Shown: piece by piece, positions 25,619 through 32,658 of the stretch
Layout: every line of letters starts with the position of its first letter
Position numbering within the stretch: position 1 is the stretch's first letter
Notes under the pieces: model-generated
The model's input: only the letters and a program-made list of their open reading frames with translations
What the model was told of the DNA's origin: nothing
Databases searched by the model: none
Made by a program: the position numbers and the translations under genes
NCBI RefSeq assembly: GCF_001905905.1
Contig: NZ_LIVT01000002.1
Span: forward strand, 310,001-374,000
Reading direction: 5' to 3'
From: Streptomyces sp. CB02366
GTDB lineage: Bacteria > Actinomycetota > Actinomycetes > Streptomycetales > Streptomycetaceae
DNA length: 64,000 nucleotides

Positions 25619-27088
25619 ATGCAGTCCAGGCGGGACCAGGTCCACGCGCACATGTTCGTCATGAGCCGGCTGTCGCTGGGCATGCTCCGGGACGACCCGG
25701 ACGCCCCCGAGTCGCCGCACCGGCGGACCACGAAGGGGTACGTGATCGGCCTCGTGGTCGCGGCCCTGGCCGCGCTCGTCGTCACGGTGTACGGGCTGGT
25801 GGTGCCCGGCGGCTCGAACGCGTGGAAGGCCACCGGCACGCTGGTGCTCGACGAGCGTTCGGGCGCCCGCTACCTCACCGTCGACGGGGTCCTCCACCCG
25901 GTCCTCAACGAGACCTCGGCCAAGCTGCTGGCCGGCGAGCGCATGAAGGTGGTGAGCGTCGAGCCCGCCTCCATCGAGGACGCCCCGCGCGGTGCGGTCC
26001 TGGGGATCGTCGGAGCGCCGGACCCGCTCCCGCGGGCGGGTGCGCTGAGCCGCGACGCCTGGTCGGTGTGCGCCACCCGGCCCGACGCCGCCGAGGATCC
26101 GCTCCTCACGCTGGCCGTGGGCCTGACCGCCGAGGGCCGGCCCGTCACGTCGGGCCGGACCACGCTGGTCCGCACCGTCCCCGGCGACACCGCGTACCTG
26201 CTGTGGCACGGCACCCGCATGCGGGTGGACCCCGCGAACTACGCGGTCCAGTCGCTGGGTTACGACGCGGACGCGGCGTACCCGGTCCCGGAGGCGTTCC
26301 TCAACGCACTGCCGTCCGGACCGGACCTGGCCGTGCCCGAGGTGGCCGGCCGCGGCACGGCGGGCCCCGCGCTGGCGGGCCGCCCGACCCGGGTGGGGCA
26401 GCTCTTCGACGGCCCCGGCGGCCACTACCTGCTGACCCGGCACGGGTTGGCGAAGGTCACCGCCCTGGAGGAGGCGCTGCTGAAGGGCGATCCGCGCACC
26501 CAGCGCACCGCCTACGCCGGTGAGGCCGTGACCCTGCGCGGGATCGGCCCGGACGACCTGGCGCGCCATCGGAGCCCGCACACCGAGCGGCTCGTGGGCG
26601 TTGGTGGCGGCAAGGTCCCGACCGGTCTGCCCGAGCCCGGTCCGGTGCGCGCGGGCGAAGGCGTCTGCGCCGTCGTCGGCGCCGCGGACGGCAGGCCGAC
26701 GGTCTCGGTCGTCCTGCCCCGGGCGGAGGCGGTGGCGGGCCGGGCGGTGTCCGACCAGCCGGGTGTCATCGCGGGCCCGGGGGCAGCGGACATGTTCGCC
26801 GCGCGCCCGGACGGCGGCGCCCTCGTCAGGGAGCTCTCTTCGGCGGGCGCCGGCACGGCTTACCACCTGGTGACCGCGGCGGGCGTCACGTACCCGATTC
26901 CCGGCGGCGAGAAAGGGCTTCAGCGGCTCGGCTACCGCGCCGACCAGTCCGTGCCCGTCCCGTCCGGCGTTCTCGGGATGCTGGCTTCGGGGCCCGCCCT
27001 GGACGGAACGGCGCTGCTGGCCGAGGGACTCGTGGAGGCGTCGAAGAGCGGGGCGGCCGATAAGCAGCCGACGGGCTCGGACAATTGA
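25619..27088 (+). CDS. eccB: T7SS membrane protein EccB
   Basis: 489 residues. The N-terminus MQSRRDQVHAHMFVMSRL is diagnostic of EccB (cytoplasmic Q-RDQ-A start). One transmembrane helix (41-63) follows, and the rest is the extracytoplasmic repeat domain (VLDERSGARYLTVDGVLHPVLN, LWHGTRMRVD, YPIPGGEKGLQRLGY). EccB links the EccC/D/E membrane complex outward and in mycobacteria contacts MycP. The start ATG has GGCAAGG just upstream. It is probably cotranscribed with eccD. No eccE was found in the window, so that component is missing, replaced, or encoded elsewhere. Confidence 0.95.
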   Translation: MQSRRDQVHAHMFVMSRLSLGMLRDDPDAPESPHRRTTKGYVIGLVVAALAALVVTVYGLVVPGGSNAWKATGTLVLDERSGARYLTVDGVLHPVLNETSAKLLAGERMKVVSVEPASIEDAPRGAVLGIVGAPDPLPRAGALSRDAWSVCATRPDAAEDPLLTLAVGLTAEGRPVTSGRTTLVRTVPGDTAYLLWHGTRMRVDPANYAVQSLGYDADAAYPVPEAFLNALPSGPDLAVPEVAGRGTAGPALAGRPTRVGQLFDGPGGHYLLTRHGLAKVTALEEALLKGDPRTQRTAYAGEAVTLRGIGPDDLARHRSPHTERLVGVGGGKVPTGLPEPGPVRAGEGVCAVVGAADGRPTVSVVLPRAEAVAGRAVSDQPGVIAGPGAADMFAARPDGGALVRELSSAGAGTAYHLVTAAGVTYPIPGGEKGLQRLGYRADQSVPVPSGVLGMLASGPALDGTALLAEGLVEASKSGAADKQPTGSDN

Positions 27089-27320
27089 GCTGGATTTGAG
27101 CAAAGGGAGGCCGCGCCGGCCTTCGCGACACGACGTTCCCGCAGCTCACGCCCGTATCGAAGGTGAACTCTCAGGTAACCGGAGCCCTTTGGTTCCCACG
27201 CGCCCTACCGCGTATTAATCTGATGATCGCCGGCCCCCGGAGGGGGTAATTGCCGATGCGGTCGGCCCCGTCGTGCACCCGTGGTGCCACCGTGATCCCG
27301 CAGCGTCCAGGAGGACTCCC
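27089..27320. promoter_or_regulatory. Likely promoter region of the esx/effector series
   Basis: 232 bp without a gene between eccB and the first Esx-like gene. It contains an AT-rich island, CGTATTAATCTGATGATC around 27211-27228, unusual against the GC-rich background and a plausible -10 region. The TTAATNTGAT core is shared with the eccC/eccD intergenic end. Confidence 0.35.
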
Positions 27321-27668
27321 ATGTTCGATGTCGCCGGTTTCAACATTAATTCGTCGGACGGTCTGTCCAACGACGAGACGGCGATGCTGGAGACGCTGCA
27401 GAAGATGGGCCGGCACCTCGACGACATGGAAGCGGCGGGCAAGCTGGTCGGCTCCATCAACAACGAGGTGCTGCAGGCGTACCGGGCCAGGTCCTCGCAG
27501 ACCCACGCGAACGCCATCGAGGAGTGGATGAAGATCCACGCCCGCGTCACCGAGCGCACCCGGTTCTTCATGGAAGGCACCAGGATGGCCACGAACCTCC
27601 TCAAGGACGCCGAGGACGAGTCGAACACCCTGGCACTGGACATCGCCAACACGGTCAACCCCAAGTAG
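27321..27668 (+). CDS. Small Esx-like helical protein (115 aa)
   Basis: 115 residues from ATG 27321 with CAGGAGG six bases upstream. Apart from a short N-terminal segment (MFDVAGFNINSSDG), it is almost all predicted amphipathic helix with a break near the middle, the helix-turn-helix hairpin expected of ESAT-6/WXG100 proteins. No W-x-G is present; the nearest is EEWMK around residue 74. Position as the first gene after eccB, and three more small helical genes following, support a role as an exported T7SS partner or chaperone. A precise function cannot be assigned from sequence. Confidence 0.75.
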   Translation: MFDVAGFNINSSDGLSNDETAMLETLQKMGRHLDDMEAAGKLVGSINNEVLQAYRARSSQTHANAIEEWMKIHARVTERTRFFMEGTRMATNLLKDAEDESNTLALDIANTVNPK

Positions 27669-27721
27669 CCCCGGCGCTCGCCCCTTCCTCTCGTTTCCTT
27701 CCCTTCCCGAGGAGTTCCCCC

Positions 27722-28021
27722 ATGTCCGTTCAGATCAGTCACTCGGCGCTCCAGGCCGCCATCAGCAAGATGAACATGGCACAGAAGGAGATGGTGGAGG
27801 GCCTCACCTGGATGGAGAACAACTTCGTCCGGCTGCGCGACACCCTGAACGGTGAGACCCGCCTCTCCTGGGAGGAGTTCCAGGCTGAGCTGAAGACGCT
27901 CAAGACCAACCTCAACACCCAGTACGAGACGGCCACCGCGACGCTCCAGAAGATGCACGCCCGGCAGAGCGAAGGGGACACGTCGGGCAGCCGCGTCGTG
28001 CGGAACGCCCAGGGCAGCTGA
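27722..28021 (+). CDS. WXG100-like Esx protein, variant motif (99 aa)
   Basis: 99 residues, the usual length for WXG100 proteins, from ATG 27722 with GAGGAG upstream. Two long helices (about 5-42 and 52-85) flank a turn containing L-S-W50-E-E, at the place where W-x-G normally lies, so this is a W-x-E variant. The tail is short, polar and disordered. It is likely exported as a heterodimer by EccC, with either neighbour as partner. It lies 53 bp after the 115-aa gene. Confidence 0.8.
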   Translation: MSVQISHSALQAAISKMNMAQKEMVEGLTWMENNFVRLRDTLNGETRLSWEEFQAELKTLKTNLNTQYETATATLQKMHARQSEGDTSGSRVVRNAQGS

Positions 28022-28053
28022 CCCGACCCGCGAACGGACCTGGAGGCGCGAGC

Positions 28054-28431
28054 ATGGCCGCGGATGAGATTCCTGGTGACATCTACCAGTCGACCGAGGG
28101 CGTCTACCTCGATTTCGCGAACAACAAGATCCCCACTTTCCGGCGCCATCTCACGGTCAACTCGCACTACGTGAGCATGGGCGCGAAGATCCCGCTCGGC
28201 CTCGGGAACCCCGAGAGGTGCACGCAGGCGAAAGCGCTCGACACCCAGTTCGAGACCTACCGCGCCGCCATGCGCGGCCGGTACGACACGGCCATCACCC
28301 TGCTGAACACCTTCTCGGCCGGCCTGCGGGACGTGGAGATGACCCACCGGGAAGCCGAGGACGACTCGGAGGGCATCGGCCAGACCCTCCTCGACGAGTT
28401 CTCCGAGATTCTGACGCCGAAGGGAAAGTGA
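28054..28431 (+). CDS. Small helical T7SS-locus protein (125 aa)
   Basis: 125 residues, ATG with CTGGAGG upstream, 32 bp after the WXG100-like gene and 4 bp before the PPE-like gene. The N-terminal third reads DIYQSTEGVYLDFANNKIPTF; the rest is mostly helical. It contains no Trp at all, so it is not a classical WXG100 protein. Tight spacing suggests it partners the large PPE/EspB-like product, as PE or Esx proteins partner PPE proteins. No known domain recognised. Confidence 0.72.
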   Translation: MAADEIPGDIYQSTEGVYLDFANNKIPTFRRHLTVNSHYVSMGAKIPLGLGNPERCTQAKALDTQFETYRAAMRGRYDTAITLLNTFSAGLRDVEMTHREAEDDSEGIGQTLLDEFSEILTPKGK

Positions 28432-28435
28432 AACC

Positions 28436-30646
28436 ATGGTCGAGGTGCCCCCCGGGATGCCCGCCAAGTGGGAGGACATCCTCGCCATGTTTCACGACGG
28501 CACCACCAAGCTTCCCGACCGGAACGCGGTGGCGGGCCCCGGCGCCAAGTCCTGGGTCACCCGCACGGTGAACGGCAAATGGTTCGTCAGCGACGACCCG
28601 GCGGGAAAGGCCAAGGAGTGGGGCCTGGACGGATGGCACGCGTTCTCCTTCCCGGGTTACACCAGGAAGCTCATGTTCGGGTTCGGCTACGACTGGACGA
28701 ACTTCGGCAATGACGGCGGGGCGCTGGCCGAATTCACCGGAGCGGCCGAACCGATTCTGACGTCGGTGTCGTCCGGGAAGAACAAGGACGCCAATCCGGT
28801 CCTGTCGAGCAATGCGGCCACGATCCTCAACAACATGGACGACTGGACCGATGGCTGGGCGAACCAGTTCAACCTCTGGGCGGAAAGCGTCGGTAACGGC
28901 GACGCGCAGCTGAAAGGGGAGACCGCCGAGCTCTTCGAAGCGACCCTCCTGGCGGTGAAGCGCGCGCTGCAGGAAACGTACTCCTATTACATGGACGGTG
29001 AGCTGCAGAATCAGCTCACCGCGGTGAGCACCCAGTTGGGGACCACCATCTGGACGCTGCGGAACAACGCCTGGAACTGGTTCAACACGACGCAGTCCAT
29101 GGGGGGCTCCGGCCAGTCCGAGAGCGGCCCCGTCTCCATGGCCTTCACCCACCTGCAGACGAGCTTCCTGAAATCGGTCACTGCTCTCGTCCCCTTGTCG
29201 GACTACGACACGGCGAAGGAACCGGGACTCAACTGGGAGGCCATCCAGGCGGAGGCGAAGACGAATTGGCTCGCCGGGGTCGTGGAAGGGCTCGACAACA
29301 AGTCCGCCCAGACGATGTCCGACCTGGCGACCGCCTACGAGACGGCGACCATGAAGTTCTCCGACGCGAACGCCATCGTGAAGCCGAAGTTCACCATCTC
29401 CCTGACGGCGGACGAGCAGAAGGAGTTCTACGGCGCCGCGGGCCCGGGCGGTGAGGACGACGCGGGGACGGGCGGCACCGACGACATCCTCAACAAGTTC
29501 AAGGAGATGTTCGGCGGAGGCGGCGCCGGCACCGACGGCACCGGCACCGACGGCACCGGCACCGACGGGAGCGGCACCGACACCGACGTGGACGTCCCGC
29601 CCCCGGTCACCGGCCCGGGCGGCAGCACCTCCGGGTCCAACGTCCCCTCCGGCGCCAACCTTCCGAACACCAAGAACCTCCTCGCGCAGAACCCGGTCAC
29701 CGGCCCGGGCGGCAGCACCTCGGGGACAGGCGGCGGCCTCTCGTCCCTGCCCGCCGGATCACGTATCGACCCCAGGACCGGCGCCGTCACCGATGCGCGG
29801 GGCAAGCCGGTCACCGGCCCGGACGGCCGGCCCCTGGTCGTACCGCCCGGCTCGACGCTGGGGCCGGGCGGTACGATCATCCCGCCGCCCACGACCAGTG
29901 TCCCGAAGGGGCCGACCCTGCCGAACGGCTCCTCCTCCGGGGGCCTGACGCACGGCCTCCGGGTCGACTCCAACGGGAACATCATCGTGCCCAAGGGGGT
30001 CAAGGTGGACGCCCAGGGGAATCTGATCGGCGCGGACGGCAAGCCGCTGACCAACGCGTACGGCGGAAAGCTCACCGTTCCGCCGGGCTCCCGCATCAAC
30101 GCGGACGGGACCATCACCGACCCGCAGGGCAAGCAGATCACCCAGAACAGCAACAGCCTGAGGACCCGCAACCCCATGACGGTGGACGACCTGGTGAACC
30201 ACCAGCGGCGTCCCTCCACGTCGAGCGGTGACGTCTTCGGCAGCTCGAAGGGGGGCTCCAGCGACCTCTTCGGCGGCTCGAAGGGGCTCGCCGACGGGTT
30301 GCGGAGGTCGGTCGACAGCAACGGCAACACGATCCGCGAGGCCGTGTCCGGCCCCTCCGGGCTCAGCAGCCGCGCCCGCGCCGCCCTGGGGCTGCCGGTG
30401 GTCCCCGCCGCGCCGACCCAGGGCACGCTGGCCACCCAGTCGGGCAACGTCCTCGGGCGGAGCGGGGCGCTCGGCGCGACGGGGAGCGGGATGCCGTTCA
30501 TGCCGCCGATGGGCATGGGCGGCGGTGCGCCGGGCGGTGGAGGCGCCGGGAGCGGCAACGACCGCCAGCGCAACGTCTGGCTGTCGGAGGACGAAGAGGT
30601 GTGGGGCACGGAGCCCGAGGCCGGAACGGGTGTGATCGGACGATGA
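28436..30646 (+). CDS. PPE/EspB-like T7SS substrate with Gly/Pro-rich repeat region
   Basis: 736 residues. Residues about 1-340 are helical with many Trp (WTDGWANQFNLWAE, WTLRNNAWNWFN) and no signal peptide. Residues about 350-700 are low complexity: a GTDGTGTDG run, two VTGPGGSTSG repeats (29-bp DNA repeats starting 29603 and 29693), and several SRIDPRTGAVTDARGKPV-like units that read like short beta repeats (GSRInadGTitDpqGK). The C-terminus DRQRNVWLSEDEEVWGTE is a conserved tail seen on actinobacterial ESX-associated PPE-like proteins. It is likely exported by this T7SS and may form extracellular assemblies. Its stop overlaps the next start (ATGA). Confidence 0.75.
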   Translation: MVEVPPGMPAKWEDILAMFHDGTTKLPDRNAVAGPGAKSWVTRTVNGKWFVSDDPAGKAKEWGLDGWHAFSFPGYTRKLMFGFGYDWTNFGNDGGALAEFTGAAEPILTSVSSGKNKDANPVLSSNAATILNNMDDWTDGWANQFNLWAESVGNGDAQLKGETAELFEATLLAVKRALQETYSYYMDGELQNQLTAVSTQLGTTIWTLRNNAWNWFNTTQSMGGSGQSESGPVSMAFTHLQTSFLKSVTALVPLSDYDTAKEPGLNWEAIQAEAKTNWLAGVVEGLDNKSAQTMSDLATAYETATMKFSDANAIVKPKFTISLTADEQKEFYGAAGPGGEDDAGTGGTDDILNKFKEMFGGGGAGTDGTGTDGTGTDGSGTDTDVDVPPPVTGPGGSTSGSNVPSGANLPNTKNLLAQNPVTGPGGSTSGTGGGLSSLPAGSRIDPRTGAVTDARGKPVTGPDGRPLVVPPGSTLGPGGTIIPPPTTSVPKGPTLPNGSSSGGLTHGLRVDSNGNIIVPKGVKVDAQGNLIGADGKPLTNAYGGKLTVPPGSRINADGTITDPQGKQITQNSNSLRTRNPMTVDDLVNHQRRPSTSSGDVFGSSKGGSSDLFGGSKGLADGLRRSVDSNGNTIREAVSGPSGLSSRARAALGLPVVPAAPTQGTLATQSGNVLGRSGALGATGSGMPFMPPMGMGGGAPGGGGAGSGNDRQRNVWLSEDEEVWGTEPEAGTGVIGR

Positions 30647-31323
30647 GTTCAGCGAGAGCCGCGACGGAGGGCACGCGGGCGCAGGCGGGGACCGGCGAGG
30701 CCGGCGCCGCCATGCCGCCGGTGCCGGACGACATCCGGGCGGCGGCGCGCACCGCGCCCGAGCACTGGTTCGGCACGGTCGACCCGGCGTGGCGCGGAGA
30801 GGGCGAACCGCCCCTGTGGGCGGTGATCGGCCAGTGGCGTTCCGACGCCCACGGCGAGATCATCGAGTGGCAGCGCAACGATGCCTACCGGCCGTCGCCC
30901 GGCATGCTCGGCTGGCCCGAGCCGACCGACGACGTGGACGCCGCCGTGCAGCTCGCGGCGACCGGTTACGGTCCGGTCGAGAACGTCGCCCTGGCCGCGA
31001 TCGCGGCCGAACTGGCCGTGCTGACCGCTCCGGACGGCGGTGCGGTCAGCGCCTGCACCCCCGAGGGCGACCCGGTGGTCCCGGTGTTCACCTCCCCCGA
31101 GCATCTGAGGCGAGCGGGCGCCCTCGCCCACCGGGTGCTGCCCCTCTCCGAGGCGTTCGCCCTCGTCCCCGAGGGCCAGGACCTCTATCTCAACCCGACG
31201 GGCCCCGTCGCCCTGCGGCTGTCCGCGGACGACCTGTCCCGGGCGGTCGACGCACTGGAAGCCGCCGCGGAGCCGGAGGCCTCGGAAGCCTCCGCGTCGC
31301 CGGTGGCCGAGGAGGAGAACTGA
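30643..31323 (+). CDS. T7SS-associated SseB-like protein
   Basis: 226 residues; ATG overlaps the previous stop, so translation is coupled. After a disordered start, a segment (APEHWFGTVDPAWRGEGEPPLWAVIGQWRSDAHGEIIEWQRNDAYRPSPGMLGWPEP; quoted here only to locate residues about 40-95) is characteristic of T7SS-associated proteins of Streptomyces, and residues about 105-210 resemble the SseB N-terminal fold (AVLTAPDGG, PVFTSPEHL, LYLNPTGPVALRL). No signal or membrane segment, so it is cytoplasmic. A chaperone or adaptor role for the effector series is an inference from linkage. The C-terminal tail is Glu/Ala rich. Confidence 0.75.
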   Translation: MSSARAATEGTRAQAGTGEAGAAMPPVPDDIRAAARTAPEHWFGTVDPAWRGEGEPPLWAVIGQWRSDAHGEIIEWQRNDAYRPSPGMLGWPEPTDDVDAAVQLAATGYGPVENVALAAIAAELAVLTAPDGGAVSACTPEGDPVVPVFTSPEHLRRAGALAHRVLPLSEAFALVPEGQDLYLNPTGPVALRLSADDLSRAVDALEAAAEPEASEASASPVAEEEN

Positions 31324-31781
31324 TGTCGTTCCAGGAGCAGCTCGCCGAGGCCATGACCCAGCTCGCGGAGCAGACGAAGAAGATCCAGGAGGTCCAGGAG
31401 GAGTTGGCCAGGACGTCCGCGTCGGCGACCTCCAAGGACCGGATGGTGACCGCGTCGGTCAACGCCCACGGCGAGATCGTCTCGTTCAAGTTCCACACCG
31501 AGGGCTACCGCACGATGCCGGCGGCCCAGCTCGCCGAGGTGCTGAAGATCACCGTCAACACGGCGCGCGCGGAGATGAGCACCAAGGTGAGCGGCACCGT
31601 ACGGCCCCTGATGGGCGCGCAGGAGGAGTTGGCGAACGGCTTCTTCGGAGGCGGCGGCGAGCTGGACGACCTGCTGGCCCCGCTGCGCGCGATGCGGCCC
31701 GAGGGGCTGGCCGAGACGGTGCTGGGCAAGGACCGCAGGCCGTCCGCGAACCGTGGCGAGGAGGACGGTCTCTATGGCTGA
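31323..31781 (+). CDS. YbaB/EbfC-like protein of the T7SS locus
   Basis: 152 residues, start overlapping the previous stop (TGATG). It has an N-terminal coiled helix (residues 1-40), a beta segment (MVTASVNAHGEIVSFKFH) and a long C-terminal helix, the YbaB/EbfC fold, with an added Gly-rich tail and an acidic end. Stand-alone YbaB is a nucleoid-associated protein next to dnaX/recR. Copies inside actinobacterial ESX loci (EspL-like) are thought to act in secretion rather than DNA binding. The overlap with both neighbours puts it firmly in the effector operon. Confidence 0.82.
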   Translation: MSFQEQLAEAMTQLAEQTKKIQEVQEELARTSASATSKDRMVTASVNAHGEIVSFKFHTEGYRTMPAAQLAEVLKITVNTARAEMSTKVSGTVRPLMGAQEELANGFFGGGGELDDLLAPLRAMRPEGLAETVLGKDRRPSANRGEEDGLYG

Positions 31782-32085
31782 CGGGACGCTCAGTGTTCCG
31801 GGTGATCTCCCCCGGCGGTTCACCCAGTTCGGCGAGATCGCCAGGATCGTCAACGAGCTGGGCACGCTCAACGACCGCATCAATGTGGCCAACCGGACCG
31901 CGGGCGGCAAGGACGACGTGTACGCGAAGGAGTACCACAAGTTCGTCGACTCGACGGGCAAGGGGCTCACGTACGGCCTCGAAGGGCTCTCCGAGCTGCT
32001 CGACATGGTCGGCATCAACGGCAACACGGCCTCGATCATCCTGAACGACGCCGAAGAAGACGCCAACCACCTCGCCGCCGGCTGA
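31774..32085 (+). CDS. Small Esx-like helical protein (103 aa)
   Basis: 103 residues from ATG 31774, with GAGGAGGA eight bases upstream; it overlaps the YbaB-like gene by 8 bp. The sequence is helical with a short turn (NRTAGGKDD) near the middle, giving the Esx hairpin shape, but without W-x-G or any Trp. It lies 33 bp upstream of the giant effector gene, the position of a dedicated chaperone or secretion partner in T7SS effector operons (for example Lap proteins beside LXG toxins). Partner role inferred from size, fold and position. Confidence 0.75.
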   Translation: MADGTLSVPGDLPRRFTQFGEIARIVNELGTLNDRINVANRTAGGKDDVYAKEYHKFVDSTGKGLTYGLEGLSELLDMVGINGNTASIILNDAEEDANHLAAG

Positions 32086-32118
32086 GCCGGCCGTACTCCG
32101 AAGGCGCGGCACCACACC

Positions 32119-32658
32119 ATGGCCATCGAGGTCCCCGAAGGCTGGGCGACATTCCTCAAGACCCTGACCGGGATGCCCTTCCCGCAGGCGAACGAGGACT
32201 CCTTGCGGCTGGTCAGCGACGACTACCGGCTGATGGCCGAGAAGTTCCAGGAGGTCGAGGAGCTCCTGCGGCAGGTCGTCAGCCGGGTGGACGAGGACTT
32301 CGAGGGGCAGACCGCGACGGAGTTCGTGGCGTACGCGCGGCAGTTCGTCGAGAGGACGAACGGCAACCAGAGCATCCTCGACAGGGCGTACGAGGACGCC
32401 CTGAAGCTGTCGAAGAACGCTCACAAGACGGCCGCCGACATCGAGTACACCAAATGGATGATCTTCGGCCAACTGGCGCTGCTGGTCGTGCAGATCGCCC
32501 TGGCGCAGGCGCTGATGTCGGTGACCGCCGGGCTGTCGGAGATCTGGGCGGCGGCGGCGATCGGCGCGTTCAAGGCCATGGCGCTGCTGATCCTCAAGTT
32601 CCTGGTGGCCCAGATCATCATGCAGACCATCACCGGTCTCGTCGGTGGTCTGCTGCTC
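32119..32658 (+). other. Giant protein: WXG-like targeting segment plus hydrophobic helices (aa 1-180)
   Basis: Two amphipathic helices (about 25-113, FVAYARQFVERTNG in the middle) resemble the N-terminal domain of CpnT-type effectors. Residues 114-180 are strongly hydrophobic (WMIFGQLALLVVQIALAQAL and MALLILKFLVAQIIMQTITG), long enough for two membrane helices. This arrangement fits T7SS targeting followed by membrane insertion. Confidence 0.65.

Noticed and set aside
22151-27103. Minus-strand frame of 1650 codons across eccC, eccD and eccB
   Set aside because: It covers eccD and eccB on the wrong strand and eccC out of frame. All three genes have strong family motifs, so this is a composition artefact.
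27321-28431. Calling all three small genes canonical WXG100 proteins
   Set aside because: Only the 99-residue protein has a Trp at the hairpin turn, and it is W-x-E. The others are Esx-like by size and helical pattern only.
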